DNA of 64,000 nt from Beta vulgaris subsp. vulgaris (taxonomy: Eukaryota; Streptophyta; Magnoliopsida; Caryophyllales; Amaranthaceae): NCBI RefSeq assembly GCF_026745355.1, contig NC_079203.1:56282141-56346140 (forward strand), read 5' to 3'. Of this stretch, positions 34,340-47,480 are shown piece by piece. Numbering within the stretch: position 1 is the first letter of the stretch; each line of letters opens with the position of its first letter. The notes below the pieces were generated by a model. It saw only the letters and a program-made list of their open reading frames with translations. It made no database searches and was not told the origin of the DNA. The position numbers and the translations under genes were made by a program.

Positions 34340-35034
34340 TCTCTATTATATAAGCCAAGGGATGAGCTACGGTGTCCTCATGTAAGATTACTTTTATACC
34401 ACTAATCAAAAAATGCTAATTATATAAAATCTTCAATTTTTTCTTAATATATATTTATGTGTAATAATTAATAAGGAAACTTAAAATTGTCTAACTTATA
34501 ATAAGATTACTTAAAAAGAGATATTTTTGATTAAAAATTAAATTAATCTAACTAAAGCAATTTTCAAACAATTAAACAGTCATAACTTATAAAGTTTCTT
34601 TCTAACTAAACTTTCAATTGCAATCACAATTTCAAAAAACATATATTAACATAAAAATACCAAAAAAAGGGACAATCTCATCATTTTATTTATTTATAGG
34701 CTCATAGTGGTTGTTTGTGTTAGTTGGGATAATCCATCTCATCATTATTTATAAATATGTTCGTAATTCAAATATATCAAATAAATAGGCTTATACCATT
34801 CAATTTCTCAATGTATTAGGCAATGAATTACACATATATTAAACATATTAGCATATATCATTCAATAATATCAACTTATAGTACATTCCGGCATACGTTC
34901 ATTTATCACATTGAAAATAATGTTGTGAATGATCAAATTAAACTACAATAAAATAGTATAAGTACATTTAGTGCTTTTAATGTCGATATTAATGTTAATA
35001 TGTCTTCGCACACATCGCGTGCATATGAGACTAA
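34340..35034 (+). mobile_element. Helitron
   Basis: Starts TCTCTATTATATAAGCC after A; ends CACACATCGCGTGC (hairpin slightly worn) then CTAA before T. About 695 bp, non-coding. Confidence 0.78.
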
Positions 35035-35148
35035 TAAGAATAAATACAGGCAAGTGGGGTTTTATTTGATTCGTCCTGATGAGTACATCATTAATATTCA
35101 ATTCTTATAATTTTTACAAACATGCATTTGTATATATCTATACTAATA

Positions 35149-35403
35149 CTACCTCCGTTCTTTTTTAGTTGCAACGTTTGACAAATTGCACTATTCATGT
35201 TCTCTTATTTGACCACATTATTGATTTATATGTTAAACAAAATATAGTCATGTGGGGTCTTGTTTGATTCGTTTCGATGTAAGCTTTCATAATATCAAAT
35301 TTTTATAATTTTTGCTTACATCAATTAGAGATAAAACGATTTGAAATTGTACATTGGCAAGCGTGAAAGTCAAAACGTTGCAACTAAATAAAAACAGAGG
35401 TAG
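35149..35403. mobile_element. Stowaway-like MITE
   Basis: Starts CTACCTCCGTTC, ends ACAGAGGTAG, TA on both sides; 255 bp. Confidence 0.82.
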
Positions 35404-35409
35404 TATATT

Positions 35410-35657
35410 AAAAGGCGTGCGTAAGCGAGGAACGGTGCCACGTGGCGCTCTCCCTAGGGAGTTTTAGTTCATGTAATCCATGTACAATAAAAAAATTAGA
35501 AATTGCATAGTATAGGTTTTGATCCCATGACCTCATGGTTCATGTACTAAAGTTTTAACCACTATACCAAGTTGTATTTAGTGTTATCATATCAAAATAC
35601 AATATTAATAAATGTAAAATTTTCTTACCCGGGGCATAGCCCGAGCCTAATAACTAG
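35410..35657 (+). mobile_element. Helitron-like 3' end carrying a tRNA-like segment
   Basis: Ends with CCCGGGGCATAGCCCGAG stem and CTAATAACTAG before T, the same family as 27435. On the minus strand at about 35517-35577, TGGTATAGTGGTTAAAAC and GGTCATGGGATCAAAACC resemble pol III boxes A and B. The 5' boundary is unclear. Confidence 0.5.
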
Positions 35658-36114
35658 TTAATAATATAAAATATGCATCAAAAAGCATATGAATAGTTAA
35701 TGCACAGGACAATAAAAATTGGGGTAGCAACTATTTATATATAAAAAAATTTACAAAAATTTGGATTTTAATTGCAATATTTTTTTTTCGCGTGATAAAA
35801 CTAGAGACTATTTTATAAAACATAATCGTATTCAATTTGTTAAACCATGATTCATGATTTTTCTAAAGCTTTCATAGTACTCTTTGGTAGAGATGGCAAT
35901 AGATTCTGGACCCAAACCAGACCCGTTTGGACCCGACTCATTTATAAGGTATGGATCCATTTTTTTAGACCCAATAGGTTTGGGTCCCAGAGAGCATGTG
36001 TCGGGTCTGGCCGGGTCCAGAAATGTCAGACACAGACTTGGTCCAGACCCGACCCACAGACCCATATATATAATATATTAAAAAAATAAAAAATTCTAAA
36101 AGACTAAAATACTA
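35658..36114. other. Non-genic spacer
   Basis: 35890-36060 is rich in ACCCGAC/GGGTC motifs beginning with GAGATGGCAATAG, which resembles the terminus of the element at 41608. No partner end was found. Confidence 0.4.
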
Positions 36115-36655
36115 CTCCCTCCGTCCCAAAATATTTCCTACCCCATCCGTCTCAAAATATAGTTCCCATTTCCATATTAAGTTCCACATTTTTTCGTAAT
36201 TTGTCTAGAAAAACCGTGTCCCATCATTTATTTGCTTCTTGAATTTTGTTTTTTCCTTTGTTTATTAATGCTCTTTCACCAATTATACTCCATCCTCTCT
36301 CCTAAAATCATCTTTTCCCATACAACATTTATTTAAATAAACAAAAAATCTTTACTATCCCTAATACTTGCATAAATTACCGTGAAAAAAGGAAAATGGG
36401 AACTATATTTTTGGACAGAGGGAGTATTTCTATTTTGTGAGTCAAATTTTAAAAACGTTGACCAAATATTCTTACTAATGTATAAAAAAAAACATATTCA
36501 TGAGGGATCTTATTAGATTCATCTCAATGCATAAATTCATAATATCAACTTTTTATATTTTTTTTACTAATAAGAAATAGAAGATATCGTAAGTCAAATG
36601 TACGTCTTGAGACTGTACAAAATGAAATGGGAACTGTATTTTGGGACGGAGGAAG
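36115..36655. mobile_element. Nested pair of Stowaway-like MITEs
   Basis: The outer element starts CTCCCTCCGTCCC and ends GGGACGGAGGAAG with TA flanks. A second element (36141-36424, CCCCATCCGTCTC to GGACAGAGGGAG, TA flanks) sits inside it, near its left end. The inner family also occurs at 8131 and 13957. Confidence 0.8.
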
Positions 36656-36658
36656 TAA

Positions 36659-36938
36659 TCTCTATTCTATATGGGAAGATGAGTAGGACACCAAAATATT
36701 AGAAACCCCATTTTATCCTCATTACATTTCTATTCTAACTGCTTACTCTAATTTAAAAATAAAAAAGAAACTATCTAATTAATTTAAAAAATAAAAAAGC
36801 CATTATAAAAAAAAACTCACCAACAATTCAAATATCCCTAATTTATTAAATATAATTAACAATTAATTTAATTTTTTACATTCCCTAAAAAAAATTTTCT
36901 ACGTATTTTCGCACGCATCGCGTGCATATAAAAACTAG
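36659..36938 (+). mobile_element. Short Helitron
   Basis: TCTCTATTCTATATGGG after A; ends GCACGCATCGCGTGC..AAAACTAG before T. 280 bp, same subfamily as 26240-26516. Confidence 0.88.
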
Positions 36939-36964
36939 TAGCCTAATAGTCGCCCATCTCTATC

Positions 36965-39945
36965 AGCCGTTTCTTTCTTTTTTTTTTATCTAACTCCATC
37001 AGTCTCCAATCTCCATGGCTCACTCCTTCGGTCCTTTTCCTTCCTTGTTTCTACTCTCTAACTGGTTCGTTCTCTTACTTTTCTTCATTATCAGATTCAT
37101 CACGCAAAGTTAATAAACGCAATTTTTGTTTTGTTTCTAAACTTCAGAAGGGTAGTTGAATTTGATTGCGAGTTTGCGACCACTTCAAAATCCGGCGACC
37201 TCATACTCTACTAGCATTCGTCGACGACCGGCGAACTCAACTCGCAAGTCACAAGGTATGAATCTGCAACTCTAGTCTGCAAGTCGCAAGCCTCATATGC
37301 TCCTGAAAGCCCTTAAGAATTTGCAGTATTTTATCGAGGAAATCAGGAAAGGGGCAAGAAAAAGAAAGAAGCTTGTAAACCCTAACTCTCCAAATTCCAA
37401 TCCGTAGAATTTTGCTGTGATTCCAAGGGAAATTCCACTCTCTCTCTCTCCAGATTACAGATTGCAGATTTCACTTCAATTTTCTTTTCTATCTAGAAAG
37501 TTAGATTTCGAGTTTCGTATTTCCAAGCATCAAATTGAGTCATTTTTCGAGGAAAGAAATTGCAGACGATTCTAAGAAATCAAAGGTTTTTAAGTTTTAT
37601 GATTTAGATTTTGTGGTTTACAGTTAATTATTTCAGTAAGAATTTCGTTGATTGCAGCCCCTCGGTCGCTGCCGAGCACCGACCACCGTAAGTTCTGTTT
37701 TAGTTTTTATTTTGTGTTTGTTTTTCAATTTTCATACTTTATTTATGTTAGATTCTTAGATTATTTGAATGTTTATAGGACTAGATTAAATCGTTCATTT
37801 TTTTATCTGGTTTGTGTTTTTTTGGGATCCAATTGGGATGTGTTAATGTGTATGACTTTATGTTAATAGAGATTAAATATGGAGTAATTGATTAATTTTG
37901 TCAATTCAATTAGGAAATTGACAATTGGGTTATATGAGTGACTATGCATATTCTGGACATTAAATTTTAACCTTATGTCTTTTGTTTCCTAAATTGGGTT
38001 GTATGAGTGACTATGCATATTCTGGACATTTCGGTTGTAAGACTTTATGTACTGAACGATTTTTGCCAACTTTTTTGTGTACCCCCAAATTTGAATTCTT
38101 TGGTCTGCCCTATTTATTGTCATAAGATGATAAGAATGGTGAGAATTCGCAATGAACATAGTCTTACAGATTCTTTTTCTCTGCTCATACTTGTTGTAGT
38201 ATTGATTTAATATAAGGCTAGGACTTAGAAAGTTAATGCAGGAGATGAGAAAGATGAGTGCATCTGTGCATGGAGGGAGGGAGAGAAAAGGGAGCAAGGT
38301 TTCATGATTAATAGTAAAGTTTCTAAGCTTCGACGTCTGAGAACACGAAATTGTTATGAACTAACATAGTTGTTTGTAGACACATAATAGTGATAAATAT
38401 GCGGATATGCCTATAATGACAAACCCAAAAAATACATTATGGGAGTGAGAAAGATGATTAGGGAAGAACAAGCGATGATATGATTTAATTGATTACTAAA
38501 TTACTGATTACAACCTAGCTACTCTTTCGAGAGGAATGACACTCCCATTTTCTCACCACAATTTTCAACATTCCTTGTTCTTTCTAATTACCCCTATATA
38601 TAGAGTTTTCCCCTCAATAAACTATTTAGTTTATTCCCCAAGTTATTAATCAAGATAATTCCTAAATTACACTCCCTCTTAATCAGTTAAGTATAGAAAT
38701 ACTTAGTGAGTTTTAGAATAGCATTGTTCACAATGGATTCCTCTAGGAATATATCATTTATTGTATGTCTGTTTACAGTGCTCTGATACAATTTTCGGAA
38801 GTTTTAAGGAAAAGTGAGGGATGCCCTGTTCAAGGTGTGTGTGTGTGTGTGTGTGTGGGGGGGGGGGTTGCGGGACATGCAGGGAAATGGCATTGTAAGG
38901 TTATGTCCTAGAGGTGTTTAGTGGCTCTTTTCTCTCTCTATTCAGTTTGCCCAATACCCAACCCCTCCTGTTTAAATCTTTTTAAAAGTGTCTTCATTGC
39001 TTCCTTAAGATTGTTTCTGTTAACAGGAAAAATTCTCGCCTAACAATTGATTTTAAATGTTATTTACCAGTTTCTTTCAGTGTGCTACACGAGATGCATC
39101 CTCCATTGACATTGCACCGGCACCCTATGTGTGCTGAAGTAAGTTGTTACTTTGTTATTGAACTTCATTTCTGATCTTATGTCGTGCATGCTACAGCTTA
39201 ACATCTTGATTTTATGTATGTTCTGGAAACTAACGCTGGTTATTGGGTATTCTATATCCCTTCTACTAAAAGGTGCAGTGCTGTATATTTAAATGAACTT
39301 GCAATGTGGTATTTTTCTGGCTGTCATTAATCATTTCATTTTCTTTCTTATCTGCAATGGTCCAACGTAATTTTTTCGTTCCTGTGGTCTATGGATGGTA
39401 ATCTGTACCTATGTATTCTCATGCTACTTAATCTAAATCCTTCTTTCCTTTTGCCCGCGCTATCATATAATATCTCTTTTTTTCCCTAAGTTGTGTCATT
39501 TTTGAACTAATCAAGTATTTTTCTCTTGAAAGAGGTGACAGTAAAACAGCTTGTTTTGACCCAAATTTGGTTATTTTTATCCTACCCTTCTGCACTCCCA
39601 CATTTAAAAGATCAGAGGAGGTACTGACTTTAGACTCTCATTGTATCGTGCAGATCATTGAGGCATTCCAGAAATGTCATGCAGATCACCCTTTTGGCAA
39701 ATTTGTCGGCAAGTGCACTGAGCTCAAAATTAAACTTGATCGCTGCTTCAGGCAGGAGGTAATTACTCTCCATATTTTATGTATATAAAAGTCTTGAACA
39801 TCTTTTTCTTTGTGTGGGTGAATGTATTGGATTTTTATGATTTTTTCCCCAGAAAGCCGTAAAGCGGAAGGTAAACTTTGAACAGAGCAAAAAACTAAAA
39901 GAAAAATTACAGTCACAGAGGAAGGAAACTGCCGGACAAAGTTAA
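36965..39945 (+). CDS. CMC2: CMC2-like twin-CX9C mitochondrial protein
   Basis: A small intermembrane-space protein of the COX assembly mitochondrial 2 family, needed for cytochrome c oxidase biogenesis in yeast and animals and imported by the Mia40 disulfide relay. Coding exons 39094-39138, 39654-39758 and 39853-39945 join in frame to 80 residues, close to the human length. It begins MHPPLTLHRHPMC, typical of CMC2, and holds C13-X9-C23 and C36-X9-C46, then a basic tail. All three junctions have GT-AG sites. The leader is probably spliced: a transcribed-looking region from about 36965, a donor near 37256 (AAG/GTATGA), a possible 30-bp exon at 37658-37687, and an acceptor at 39080. The upstream exons are inferred. 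It is single copy in the unduplicated centre, and its 3' end lies only about 280 bp from the converging decarboxylase pseudogene. Confidence 0.9.
38835..38868. repeat. (GT)n(G)n microsatellite
   Basis: Eleven or so GT units running into about eleven Gs, inside the CMC2 leader intron. Confidence 0.9.
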
Positions 39946-41408
39946 AGAATGATTTGGGGAATTGCAAGTGTATGCTTTTCCGGAACTATTGGTACATACT
40001 TGAAGTTAGCATTTTACTGTGCATGTAGCATTCAAAATCAGAGTTCTTATTTCTCTGTGTTGTTGATTTTGTATTCATTTGCTAGGAATACTTGAGGAAT
40101 AGGAGAAATATTATAACTTCCGACTCAGGGTCTAGGGATATTGTATACTTGACTTGAACTTGCAGTGAATAAAAATCACGACCTTTATTATTCATTTACT
40201 GAGTACCACAGGTTTATTTTTCCTTCTAAATATCGCAGACAAGTATAAAATAGAGAAGAGGATCGCATGCTCCAATCACTTTGGCACCGTCATCTTTAAA
40301 TCGCAGTAAAATATCTAACATTCTTTCTGATATCACTTCACCAGGAGCAATTATAGGAATACCAGGTGGATATGGACATATCAACTCACCAGATACTTTT
40401 CCAACTACATCTTTAACATCTACCTTCTTTTTCCTTGCAAAGAAAGCCTCTCGTGGAGTTAATTGCATGTCAATGTCATTCCATAGGTTGAAATTTATAT
40501 GAATATGCTTTATTTCGTTCTTCCTTTGATGTTGGATGAACAATGACGACAATGATAAATGCTTAAATCCTAAGATTAGCCTATCGATATGCTCTGTACA
40601 AGTCCCTGGTAGAATCACAAGTGTGAGATATCTCTGTGTAGAGAGCTCAGAGATGATCTTTTGGTCCATATATAAGAAGTCATCGGCTTCATATCCAGAA
40701 ACACCAAGACCATAGACACCAAAAGTTATTCGTAAAGGGTCCATGTCGGGGAAATCAAAGATGGTGATGCCTAAAATTTGTTTGATTGTGTTTCTAGCCT
40801 CCATTGCTAATTTAATTGCATTGTCAAAAATACTTGCTGAATGTTCTTTTAGTTGAGTTGTAGTAGCATCCAGTGAAGCCAAAAGCAGGGGACTTGGACT
40901 AGTGCTTTGAAGGGTTTGAAGACATCTGCTGATTTTATCTTTGTCTATAATATTATTATTGGATACATGTAACATAGATGATTGAGTAAGAGACGAAAGA
41001 ACTTTATGAGTGGATTGAACAACCACATCCGCGCCTTGCTCGAGGGCTGACAAGGGAAGAGATGGGTGAAATCTGAAGTGAGCACCGTGAGCTTCGTCTA
41101 CAATAAGAGGAATGTTATGTAGGTGACATAGCTCAGAGATCTCTTTTATGTTTAAGCATATTCCTTGATAAGTAGGGGAACAGCACTGGGTTTTCGGCCT
41201 TCTGATTTCAATTCCTCAATTGCTCTTTTTACCTACAATAGAATTGCGTGTATCCGTTAGGGGAAAAGAGCACCAAATTTTCTAAAATAACACCCCAAGT
41301 TATATAGGATAGCAAAACCTAGCTACTATTGAATTTTTTTGACAACTTAGCCTATAACATCACTTTTAGGAAAACAAAGAGAATGTAACACATTGATCTC
41401 AGAAGTAC

Positions 41409-41590
41409 TGTAACACCCCAACTTTCGCGAGCTTCGAGTTGTGAACAAATGAACATCTAAGACCTTAAATGTTCCTCGCTAACCAACTCATATTCTTGCT
41501 CATACATACCTAGGAAGACTTCCTAGTAGGTCGATCGATCCATCCCCTCAACTATTAGCCAAACATGCTTAATTGCGAAGCATTCAACAT
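41409..41590 (-). mobile_element. Cassandra-like LTR relic with 5S-like segment (right copy)
   Basis: On the minus strand it shows GCAATTAAGCATGTTTGGC and, further on, GACCTACTAGGAAGTC, resembling the 3' half of 5S rRNA, then ends GGGGTGTTACA. Same intron position as 21697-21836. Confidence 0.65.
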
Positions 41591-41607
41591 ATGACCAACC
41601 CATAGAT

Positions 41608-42229
41608 AGGGATGGCAAATGGGCGGGGCGGATGCGGATACCCCTAAATCCACACCCACCTCCACCTAAATTTTTCATACCCACCACCTACCCGCCAACC
41701 ATGGCGGGTACAAGTTTCCATATCCACCTCCGCCCACGCGGGTATAAGGTTATACCCACATCCGCTCCACCACCCAAGTGGATATCCATTACCCACCTAT
41801 ACCCGCCCATCACCTAGGTGGATTTTCCACCCGCCCACCTGATTGATTTTCTATATATAACCTATTATATAAATTAATTATTAGAAACACCCATTTCAAA
41901 GAAAAAAAGTACACATTCTTAGTATTCATATTTCTTAATTATTTTTTACAATTTTATAGATTTATGAACATAATTCTTTATTTTATAAAGGGTAAATTAG
42001 TAAATATTATACGGGGCGGGCGGATATGGGGCGGGGCGGGCGGATTTGGGGCGGGGCGGGTGGATTTGGGGCGGATGTGACCTCATATCCACCACCTACC
42101 CACCACCCATGGCGGATTTGACTTTTCGTATCCATACCCACCCACTACCCACCAAAGTCATATCCATACCCGCCCCAACTGGGCGGATGCGGTGCGAAAC
42201 CCGCCAAATTATACCCACCTGCCATCCCT
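41608..42229. mobile_element. Mutator-like foldback MITE in pseudogene intron 3
   Basis: Ends AGGGATGGCA and TGCCATCCCT, flanked by ACCCATAGAT on both sides (41598-41607, 42230-42239), a 9-10-bp duplication of Mutator type. GGCGG/CCACC-rich subterminal repeats. Absent from the left copy. Confidence 0.85.
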
Positions 42230-42929
42230 ACCCATAGATGTGCTGAATTTACCAATGCAAGTGGTAATCATTATATCAGCTTAACCATTTTTGAGTATTT
42301 TCCCAAACATAACGAATTAAAATACCTTGAACAGATACAAAACATAATGTCTTCAAAATCGATATTATGAGATGAAAGTTTTAGAACTTGCCTGAGATGG
42401 AGAGATTGTGGTAGGTATATCCCAATCAAAATCATAGTCAGAAAATATATACTTAGGTATCACCCCTGATAAGACCATTGCAGATATTGCTGATTTGTGA
42501 GAATTTCGAGGTAGAATTAAGGTGTCTCCAGGACTACAAGCACCCATTATAGCTGCATGAATTCCACAAGTTGTACCTCCAACAAGAAACCATGTCTTTG
42601 ATGCTCCAAATACTTCTGCTGCTTGTTTTTGTGCTTCCAATATAGGCCCTTGCGGAGTTGAGAGGTTGTCCACCTCAGATATGTCATGAATGAATGACCT
42701 TTCACCAATGAGCTGAGTCATTGACAGTGGTGCTGCTCGACCTCGGTTGTGTCCAGGAAAACCAAACATTGCAACATTTTCGTCAGCCGCGGCTTTCAGT
42801 GCATTCACTAATGGAGGGGACTTGTGCCATTTAGAAGGCTCTATATGATAATACTGCAAAAAGAGTGTTAAAATAACTTAATACTTCAACTTAAAGATAT
42901 GCTTCAAGACAAATTAATAGATACTGACG

Positions 42930-43470
42930 TAGGGTAAGCATAACCGGGTACTCCGTGGAATTCATACACCCGGATCAGTAAACCGGAACTGGCGTATCTC
43001 GAAATACTGGAATTGAAATTGGTCCGACCGGGTACTAAATATTTGAATACAAACTTGGAACCGTTGGGTACCAGGTCCGGAACTTGGTACACAATTGTTA
43101 GTTTAATAACATACAAAATAGGCCGATTGAGCTAAACTCAAAAAACAATTAAATGGGTCTAAAGGCCTATTAACTTTTTACTAAGCGACTTTTTACTTAA
43201 TTATATTTGGGCCATCTAACCACCTCACATATGCCAAAAACCAATTTCATGTACCGGGTAGCTGGTCCTAGAAGCGATTCCACCGGCTACCCAGATCCAG
43301 ATTTGGTTACATCGGGTACCCACCAGGTACCGAGACCAAAAAAAATACTACCCAGACTTGGAACTGCATGCAACCGGATCTCTTTTTTTCGGACCCGGAT
43401 CCAGATGAACCCGGTGCGGACCCGACGGGTCCAGACCAGGTTTGGGTACCCAGAATTTTGCTCAGCCCTA
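42930..43470. mobile_element. Foldback element in pseudogene intron 2
   Basis: Ends TAGGGTAAGC and, inverted, TAGGGCTGAGC, with GGGTACC-rich subterminal sequence. The flanks ATACTGA/ATACTGA suggest a worn duplication. Confidence 0.55.
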
Positions 43471-43999
43471 TCATACTGAGAATCAAACACATTGAAGTTC
43501 TTTTTCTATAAATCAACTAGATTGTGCTGTTAAATTGTGTTACCTTGAGCCTAATGCAAAAGAAATTGAGCAAACCATGAGAGGCAAAAGAGTTTTTAGT
43601 AAACAGATGAGATGTCACGTAAATTTTTAAGAAATTTTGTCCATGATATGATATAATCTAAAACTGAGAGACATCAAATGAAATTTTGTGAAACACGAAA
43701 AATACGATAAATCATAAATTTTGCATCATCATTCTGAAAATTAAGTTGTGCTTACCCCTCGTGCTTCCTGCACATCGTCTTGCTTAATGTTTGGCCCATA
43801 TGTGTTATTCTCCTGCAAAAAATTGATTGTAATATAGCAAATTTTATATTCGAAATTTTCAATATGGAACTTGAGTTATATTTATTTCATCAAAGGTGAT
43901 CCTGAGCTACTCTTACATCAATACTTGGGGGAGCGTGGGCATTGAAAATTGATAGCACCATAGCTTTTTTTTTTAATCACTGGCTGTCCCTCCAAAAAG

Positions 44000-44840
44000 A
44001 AAGAAACTTTAATCACTTGGTAATGAAACTACTGCAATAAATTAAATAATATGAAATAATGAGACGACTTCTAGCTATTGTTGTACCACTAGGACTGATT
44101 ATGATACGAGTCGAGTTTGAGTATGTCACTTAGGTCGACTCAAACTAGATAGTCTATATTCGAGCTCGAATCGAGTTGTTTGAATTTGCTTATTGCAAAT
44201 ATTTGCAATGCACCCTGTCAATTATACTAGATGGCATGAGCAATATGTTTAACACAAACAAATGTCTCACTTTCAAGTCTCAATCAACACAAAATATTGA
44301 AGGTCTGAATAATACAGCAATTAGAAAAAAATACACTATGTAGATGAAAATAAAATAAACTAGAATGAAAGGTTAGTTTTTCGAACATTCAGTAAGCAAA
44401 CTCATGACTAGTGGAAACACTATCTTTATATCATATGACATACTTATTAAAACATGGAAATGCAAGGTAGATAAAATCAAACGCAATATAAGAAATAAAT
44501 AATAGATAAATAAAGGGGTGAGAGACTGAGATCTGATTACCTTGGAGTGATGGGAAATTTTCGGGCTGCTAGAGAATCAGAAGGGTCAGACAGTTGCGTG
44601 GTTTTCGCCAATATATTGATGGAAAATTTAATATTGTGTTATTTGTGTATTTACATTATTACCCTTTGTATTTTATATTTGAGTATTGGTAAAAAAAAAA
44701 AATATTTTCTTAAAAGGATATTTGTTAGAAACAATTTAGTATAAGTCACTTTTTGTCAAAAATAACTTTTAAATTTTTTTTGTCAAGACAAATTTTAGTT
44801 TTCTGTCACATTAAACTTGCTGACGTCACTCCGGCATTGA
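44000..44840. other. Non-genic spacer upstream of decarboxylase pseudogene
   Basis: 44030-44100 matches, inverted, 18170-18330 of the left arm (AGCTAGAAGTYGTCTC). The remainder is AT-rich with no gene. Confidence 0.5.
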
Positions 44841-45768
<928 letters not shown>

Positions 45769-46222
45769 GACTCAATGATTGAAAAAAAATCCATCTTCCC
45801 TCCAATTCTTTAGCACTCAAAATGATTTTCCCTCCCTTGTGCTGCATAAACACCCTCTTTCTTGTTCCTTTGACTCTGGAATAGCCCTAACTTTCATTTG
45901 GACAAGCGTGTGGCTAAGCCATTGTCTCTCTGGCCAAAGACGGGCAGGAGGTGGCTGTGACGTGGTTGTTGCTTGTTGCAATTATGCTCGTTTTTGGTTC
46001 TTAATTTGGGATTAAGTGTTGGGGTTTTAGATGGTGGTGGATATGAAAGTGGAGGGGGTTGGGTGGAGAGAGAAAGAAGAGGACACCACTTATGGAGGAA
46101 GGAAGGAGGGATAGACCGAAAGGGAAGAGAAGAAGGAGTCGTGATGACGCTGGTAACGGGTGGTGGGTAAAAAAAATAAAAAGAAAGATTGTAATATGTG
46201 TTATTAATTGAGTCACGTCGGA
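45769..46222. other. Non-genic, G-rich stretch
   Basis: Short open frames in a GGAGG-rich region (46020-46170) show no recognisable domain. Confidence 0.4.
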
Positions 46223-46351
46223 ACCAAGGATGTCTTGGCCTAGTGGTTAAGATTGAGGTGCTGTGAACGATAGGTCACAGGTTCGAATCCTCCTTCCCCT
46301 TCTTTGTACTTTGTACTGCCTTCGTGGCTCATATGGATCAAAAAAATAAAT
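46223..46351 (+). mobile_element. tRNA-derived SINE (family 1)
   Basis: Box A TGGCCTAGTGGTTAAGA, box B GGTTCGAATCC, short body and A-rich tail. Flanked by TTGAGTCACGTCGGA (46208-46222) and TTGAGTCACCGTCGGA (46352-46367). Sister copies lie at 48874-48988 and 21851-21978. Confidence 0.9.
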
Positions 46352-46649
46352 TTGAGTCACCGTCGGAGAAATAAGGTAAATGTCGGAGCGATGTCAATAG
46401 GTTTGCTCTATTCTTTTGGAAGCTGTTTGAGCAATTATGTAATTGTTGCCCTCTTGCCAACTGATTCTGAGTCGCTTTATCAAGATCAGAAGCAAATTGT
46501 CCAAAGGCTTCTAATTCTGCAAATTGGACTAGCTCCGATTTTAATTTACCATCTACTTTTTCATGGCTTTAATTTGAGTCGCGGATCCTACTCAAGAAAC
46601 CGAAATGCCCAAATTAATAGCTGGTTGAATTAATAAAAATTCAATTATG

Positions 46650-47480
46650 TTTAATTCAGTTCTATTCGGTTCTGTTCAGTTAATTTTCTCTCACAATTTT
46701 TATTCATTTCAGTTTAGTTCAGTTCTATTCGTTTCAATTCAGTTAATTTCATCTCACAATTTTCGTTCATTTCAGTTTAGTTTAATCCATTTCAGTTTAG
46801 TTTAATCCATTTCAACTTAATCCAAAAGAATATATCCTAATGTGACAAAAAAAAATTTAGTTTAAAGTTTTTCTTGACAAAGAAAAATTCAAAAGATTAT
46901 TTTTTATAAAAAGTAACTTTTGTAAAAAGTTGTTTTTGACATAATTTCTTTAAAAAAATAATCAAACAACTCAGACTGATTAAAATCTCGAGTGAGCTAA
47001 CTCAAGCTGAAGTTTAATCAAGTTTCAACTAAGTCGAGATCTATTATTTCATAAGTTGTCTAATTTTGCTGATGTCGTAAAAAAAAGTTGTCTAGTTTTA
47101 TAGTCACCCCTAACCAGTACCCACCAGCCACCAGTTACTCAATTAGGTAGTTACCAGTCACGACCTTTAGAGCGAGTCAAAAGTTCAAATTCGTTCGATA
47201 AAGGGGTAAAGCCAAGCAGTTTCTGCACTGAAAATTCATGACATTATATTTTCCATGCAGATTTAATTTGCTTTGCCTTAGGGAAATAATTTTACTAGTG
47301 CTGGCATCAGATTTATAAATTAAAATCTAGTCGTCTAAATTGCTAAGCATGCGATGCGTTTGGCCTGTGTATTTATGGCGTTTGTTGAAATTGCAGCTGG
47401 TGTTCAGTGATCAATTACTCCTCGTTTGTGCGTGAAACTCGTGTTAACGTGAAAGATCAAAGAAGAAATAAATAAAACAC
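46650..47480. repeat. Block inverted with 11200-11900
   Basis: Right-arm partner of the 11.2-11.9 kb block, including the CAGTTTAGTTCAG-rich stretch and the GTCTAGTTTTATAGTCACCCC region. No gene. Confidence 0.7.

Larger units (their letters stand above)
40226..43961 (-). pseudogene. Orn/Lys/Arg decarboxylase, decayed right copy
   Basis: Inverted duplicate of the gene at 18639-23123. Exons on the minus strand: 43917-43961, 43756-43812, 42392-42853, 40226-41232. Exon 3 is 462 bp in both copies and intron 3 starts with GC in both. Compared with the left copy, exon 4 lacks 10 bp near 41178-41179, which shifts the frame and gives a stop within about ten codons, before the PLP lysine. The rest of exon 4 stays open (276 codons), so the lesion is recent, or possibly an assembly error. 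Exon 3 keeps the family-typical RNSHKS where the left copy has RNSHTA. The stop (LVCDI) is the ancestral one, without the MITE. Upstream, about 250 bp containing the left copy's TATA box is absent. Confidence 0.85.
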
